From positions 1-7,724 of the forward strand of contig JAFGNO010000200.1 in assembly GCA_016926985.1 (NCBI GenBank): a DNA stretch of 7,724 nt, written 5' to 3'. The notes beneath the pieces are model-generated. The model saw only the letters and a list, made by a program, of their open reading frames with translations. It was not told the DNA's origin and made no database searches. A program made the position numbers and the translations under genes. This document shows positions 5,660-7,724 of this stretch, piece after piece; within the stretch, counting starts at the first letter, position 1; each line of letters opens with the position of its first letter. Origin of the DNA: Anaerolineae bacterium. Lineage in GTDB: Bacteria > Chloroflexota > Anaerolineae > Aggregatilineales > UBA3940.

Positions 5660-7299
5660 CAGCTTTTCCCTCCCTCTGCCAGGCTTCCCTGGGCAGCATG
5701 ATTGCACTGGTTGCTGGCTGCCGCTATGAACGCGTTGAACAGGGGATGAGGGCTGGTTGCCCGGCTCTGGAACTCAGGGTGGAACTGGCTGCCCAGCATA
5801 AACGGGTGCTTATTCACCTCAGCGATCTCGATCAGCCGCCCATCGGGGGACGTGCCGCTGAACACAAGGCCTGCCTGCTCAAACGCATCTCTGAACGCGT
5901 TATTGATCTCAAAACGGTGCCGATGGCGTTCCTGGACCAGCCCCTGGTTGTAGGCCCTGGCTGCCCGTGTGCCGGGTTTTAAGACGCAGGGATAATGTCC
6001 CAGCCGCATTGTCCCTCCCATATCGGCAAGGGTTTTCTGGTCGGGCATGAGATTCACCACCGGGTATTGTGTTGCATTGTCGAATTCGGTGCTGTTTGCA
6101 TCTTCCCATCCAAGAACATTGCGCCCGTACTCAATACACATGACCTGCATTCCAAGGCACAATCCCAGGTAGGGAACCTGGTTCTCCCTTGCCCATTGTG
6201 CTGCCAGGATTTTGCCTTCAACCCCCCGGTACCCAAAACCTCCGGGGACCACGAGCCCATCCACGGACTCCAGGGCCTCCCAGCCTTTGTCTTTCTCAAG
6301 GTCGCCAGAATAGAGCCACTCCAGATCGATGTCATAGCCATTGGCGACGCCAGCGTGGACCAGGGCCTCCCGGACGCTCATATAGGCATCATGAAACGAC
6401 GTGTACTTACCGACGATAGCGATTTTCAAAGCAGGCTTGGGGGCCTTGAAACGCTCCACCAGATTGCGCCACTCAGAAAGGTCTGCCTGTTTGACGGGTA
6501 AAGAAAGCTGCTCAGCCAGATAGTCGCCCAGGCCGGCGTCATCCAGCATGAGCGGCACCTCGTAGAGCACCTCTGCTGTCAGCAGGGGGATCACGCCGCG
6601 CGGCTCCACGTCGCAGAACAGGGCAATCTTATTAATCACTTCATCAGGAACGGGAAAATCGGAGCGAGGGATGATCACATGGGGTTGAATCCCTATCCCC
6701 CGCAGTTCACGAACGCTGTGCTGGGTTGGCTTGGTTTTTAGCTCGCCAGTTGCGCCGATATGGGGCAGCAGCGTCACATGAATATACAAGGTGTTATCCC
6801 GTCCAACATCGGTGCGCATCTGACGGATGGCTTCCAGAAAGGGCTGGCTCTCAATATCGCCAACCGTGCCCCCGATTTCTACAATGACCACATCAACACC
6901 GGTCTGTGACCCCACCCGCACGATGCGCTGTTTGATCTCGTTGGTGATATGAGGAATGGCCTGGATGGTTGTGCCCAGGTAGTCACCTCGCCGCTCCATT
7001 GCAATGACCGTGTTATATACCTGCCCGGTGGTGAAATTGTTGGCCTGGGTCAGGTTGATATCGACAAACCGCTCATAGTGACCAAGGTCAAGGTCTGTTT
7101 CAGCGCCGTCGATGGTGACAAATACCTCGCCGTGCTGGTAAGGCGACATGGTCCCTGGATCGACGTTGATATATGGATCGAGCTTCTGGATCGTGACCGA
7201 GATCCCCCGATCTTTCAGAATGCGCCCAATTGCGGCAGCCGTTACGCCCTTGCCAACCGAACTGACCACACCGCCGGTCAGGAAGATATACTTGGTCAT
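5659..7299 (-). CDS. pyrG: CTP synthase (glutamine-hydrolysing)
   Basis: This 546-residue cytoplasmic enzyme converts UTP to CTP with ATP and glutamine, the last step of CTP formation. The N-terminal synthetase domain (1-~265) opens with YIFLTGGVVSSVGKG (P-loop, K17) and contains KLDPYINVDPGTMSP (39-53), the GEVFVT.DGAETDLDLGHYERF region (57-78), VEIGGTVGDIES (140-151) and KTKPTQHSV (188-196). The C-terminal class I glutamine amidotransferase domain (~290-535) has VPGGFGYRGVEG (351-362), the nucleophile C381 in GLCLGMQ, ANSTEF (401-406), RHRHRFE.NN (458-467) and H507/E509 in FHPEF. All catalytic residues are present and the length is normal for the family. ATG 7299 was chosen over the upstream TTG at 7314 because GAGAGGAG lies just before the ATG and within the TTG extension. 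The NUDIX gene follows with a TGATG overlap. Confidence 0.99.
   Translation of the reverse strand: MTKYIFLTGGVVSSVGKGVTAAAIGRILKDRGISVTIQKLDPYINVDPGTMSPYQHGEVFVTIDGAETDLDLGHYERFVDINLTQANNFTTGQVYNTVIAMERRGDYLGTTIQAIPHITNEIKQRIVRVGSQTGVDVVIVEIGGTVGDIESQPFLEAIRQMRTDVGRDNTLYIHVTLLPHIGATGELKTKPTQHSVRELRGIGIQPHVIIPRSDFPVPDEVINKIALFCDVEPRGVIPLLTAEVLYEVPLMLDDAGLGDYLAEQLSLPVKQADLSEWRNLVERFKAPKPALKIAIVGKYTSFHDAYMSVREALVHAGVANGYDIDLEWLYSGDLEKDKGWEALESVDGLVVPGGFGYRGVEGKILAAQWARENQVPYLGLCLGMQVMCIEYGRNVLGWEDANSTEFDNATQYPVVNLMPDQKTLADMGGTMRLGHYPCVLKPGTRAARAYNQGLVQERHRHRFEINNAFRDAFEQAGLVFSGTSPDGRLIEIAEVNKHPFMLGSQFHPEFQSRATSPHPLFNAFIAAASNQCNHAAQGSLAEGGKS
5668..5675 (-). promoter_or_regulatory. Ribosome binding site deciding the NUDIX start
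   Basis: On the minus strand AGGGAGGG is followed by eight bases and then ATG at 5659. It lies inside the last codons of pyrG and favours this start over the in-frame one at 5707. Confidence 0.8.
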
Positions 7300-7304
7300 C
7301 TGTT

Positions 7305-7312
7305 CTCCTCTC
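7305..7312 (-). promoter_or_regulatory. Ribosome binding site deciding the pyrG start
   Basis: GAGAGGAG on the minus strand ends five bases before ATG 7299. A TTG-initiated frame from 7314 would place this site inside the coding region, so the ATG is preferred. It also gives the canonical MTKYIFLTGG N-terminus. Confidence 0.85.
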
Positions 7313-7346
7313 AAGGATAGGGGTGGCGGCTGCGATTAACAGCGAA

Positions 7347-7382
7347 ACGGGGAGGGCATAGCTGCTGCCATTGCCTCCCCGT
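7347..7382 (-). promoter_or_regulatory. Hairpin in the pyrG leader
   Basis: Bases 7347-7355 and 7374-7382 form a perfect 9-bp inverted repeat (ACGGGGAGG / CCTCCCCGT) around an 18-nt loop, itself able to form short internal pairs. It lies 48 bases upstream of the pyrG start. On the minus strand it is followed by TTTCGCTGTT, a poor U-run, so it is a weak terminator at best. It may be an attenuator, an mRNA-stabilising hairpin or a regulator site; its function is not shown. Confidence 0.5.
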
Positions 7383-7452
7383 ACACTTTGCCGAATTCCG
7401 TGCCTGCACTGCCGGTTTCTCTAAGCCCTGTTATTTTATGGTATCGACCGGG

Positions 7453-7482
7453 ATCATACCACACGGGTTTTTCTCCTGCCAG
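7453..7482 (-). promoter_or_regulatory. Candidate pyrG promoter
   Basis: On the minus strand TATGAT (7458 down to 7453) is preceded by TGG, giving an extended -10. CTGGCA (7482 down to 7477) lies 18 bases upstream as a four-of-six -35. Transcription would start near 7446, giving a leader of about 145 nt. A second candidate closer to the gene has CATAAA at 7440-7435 with a GGGC start at 7428. The sequence alone does not choose between them. Confidence 0.4.
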
Positions 7483-7497
7483 CCTGCTCCCGCCGGT

Positions 7498-7527
7498 TTG
7501 TGGGGGATTCAGAGAGCACGGTATAAT
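7498..7527 (+). promoter_or_regulatory. Candidate promoter for the purine nucleoside phosphorylase gene
   Basis: A perfect TATAAT lies at 7522-7527, with a weak TTGTGG -35 (7498-7503) 18 bases upstream. Transcription would begin near 7534 and leave a leader of about 60 nt. Confidence 0.55.
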
Positions 7528-7534
7528 GCCACAT

Positions 7535-7551
7535 CAGGTTATATCAACCTG
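7535..7551 (+). repeat. Inverted repeat at the PNP transcription start
   Basis: CAGGTT (7535-7540) and AACCTG (7546-7551) form a perfect 6-bp dyad around ATATC, directly after the predicted start point. It could be an operator or a 5' mRNA hairpin. A second dyad, AGCAG-G-CTGCT, lies at 7567-7577. Both are short enough to occur by chance. Confidence 0.35.
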
Positions 7552-7593
7552 TGCGTTAATTTGCATAGCAGGCTGCTTCTTGGAGGCAACCCC

Positions 7594-7724
7594 ATGAAAC
7601 TGTACCAGCGTCCCGAATTTGAAGCCGCAACCGAGTCGATATGGTCGCGTATTCACCTGAATCCCCGGATTGGCATTGTGCTGGGTTCTGGCCTAAGCGA
7701 TTTTGCCGCTTCGATTGAGGATGC
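7594..7724 (+). CDS. Purine nucleoside phosphorylase, N-terminal part (3' partial)
   Basis: Only 43 full codons are visible before the window ends. RIGIVLGSGLSDFA (residues 25-38) matches the phosphate-binding opening of trimeric PNP/MTAP-family phosphorylases (usual form 'iviLGSGLg.fa'), preceded by a helix (FEAATESIWSRIHL) as expected. The family cleaves purine nucleosides with phosphate to free base and ribose-1-phosphate in salvage. The usual Gly after GSGL is Ser35 here. The start is supported by GGAGG (7582-7586) seven bases before the ATG. It is divergent from pyrG. Nucleoside specificity (inosine/guanosine or methylthioadenosine) cannot be told from this fragment. Confidence 0.85.
   Translation, partial: MKLYQRPEFEAATESIWSRIHLNPRIGIVLGSGLSDFAASIED

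Noticed and set aside
5995..6501. Plus-strand open frame of 168 codons opposite pyrG
   Set aside because: It is antisense to the conserved amidotransferase and linker region of CTP synthase; no motif or ribosome binding site is seen.
7448..7472. Plus-strand hairpin with T-run as a terminator
   Set aside because: ACCG/CGGGT pairing is only a few bases with a bulge, and no plus-strand transcript is expected to end there.
7388..7597. Open frame of 69 codons in the intergenic region
   Set aside because: It runs across the predicted PNP promoter and start codon, has no ribosome binding site and a translation without recognisable structure.

Overview
This window looks like a bacterial chromosome segment of moderate-to-high GC, most plausibly from a Chloroflexota (Anaerolineae-like) organism. 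That assignment rests on gene style only: a Hanks-type kinase fused to a repeat propeller, a zinc-ribbon FHA protein, and a small uncharacterised protein coupled to a response regulator. No marker gene proves it.

Left part (1-5216, plus strand): six tightly packed co-directional genes. They are (1) the C-terminal part of a Ser/Thr protein kinase carrying an eight-repeat PQQ-like beta-propeller, with its catalytic domain upstream of the window; (2) a PP2C-family protein phosphatase with its metal-binding motifs intact; (3) a DnaJ J-domain fused to a von Willebrand factor A domain with a complete MIDAS; (4) a zinc-ribbon/FHA protein; (5) an 80-residue protein I cannot assign; and (6) an OmpR/PhoB-type response regulator. 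Gaps are 21, 22 and 46 nt, and there are overlaps of 8 nt (genes 3/4) and 4 nt (genes 5/6), so an operon is likely. Kinase, phosphatase, phosphothreonine-reader and VWA/J-domain protein together form a write-erase-read phosphosignalling module. Its composition recalls kinase/PP2C/VWA triads such as TerY-P. A perfect hairpin at 5232-5256 ends the operon and also serves the convergent genes.

Right part (5258-7299, minus strand): pyrG (CTP synthase) followed by a NUDIX hydrolase, joined by a TGATG stop/start overlap. The two form a nucleotide-metabolism pair.

7300-7593 is a divergent intergenic region. It holds candidate promoters in both directions, a 9-bp hairpin in the pyrG leader and short dyads ahead of the next gene. 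At 7594 a purine nucleoside phosphorylase gene begins on the plus strand and runs off the window.

Several starts were moved from the longest ORF on the basis of ribosome binding sites: GTG 2219 for J-VWA, ATG 3690 for the FHA protein, ATG 5659 (minus) for NUDIX and ATG 7299 (minus) for pyrG. The most interesting items are the J-domain/VWA fusion, the apparently membrane-free kinase-propeller, the unknown small protein and the module as a whole. I saw no RNA genes, CRISPR arrays, insertion sequences or broken genes.
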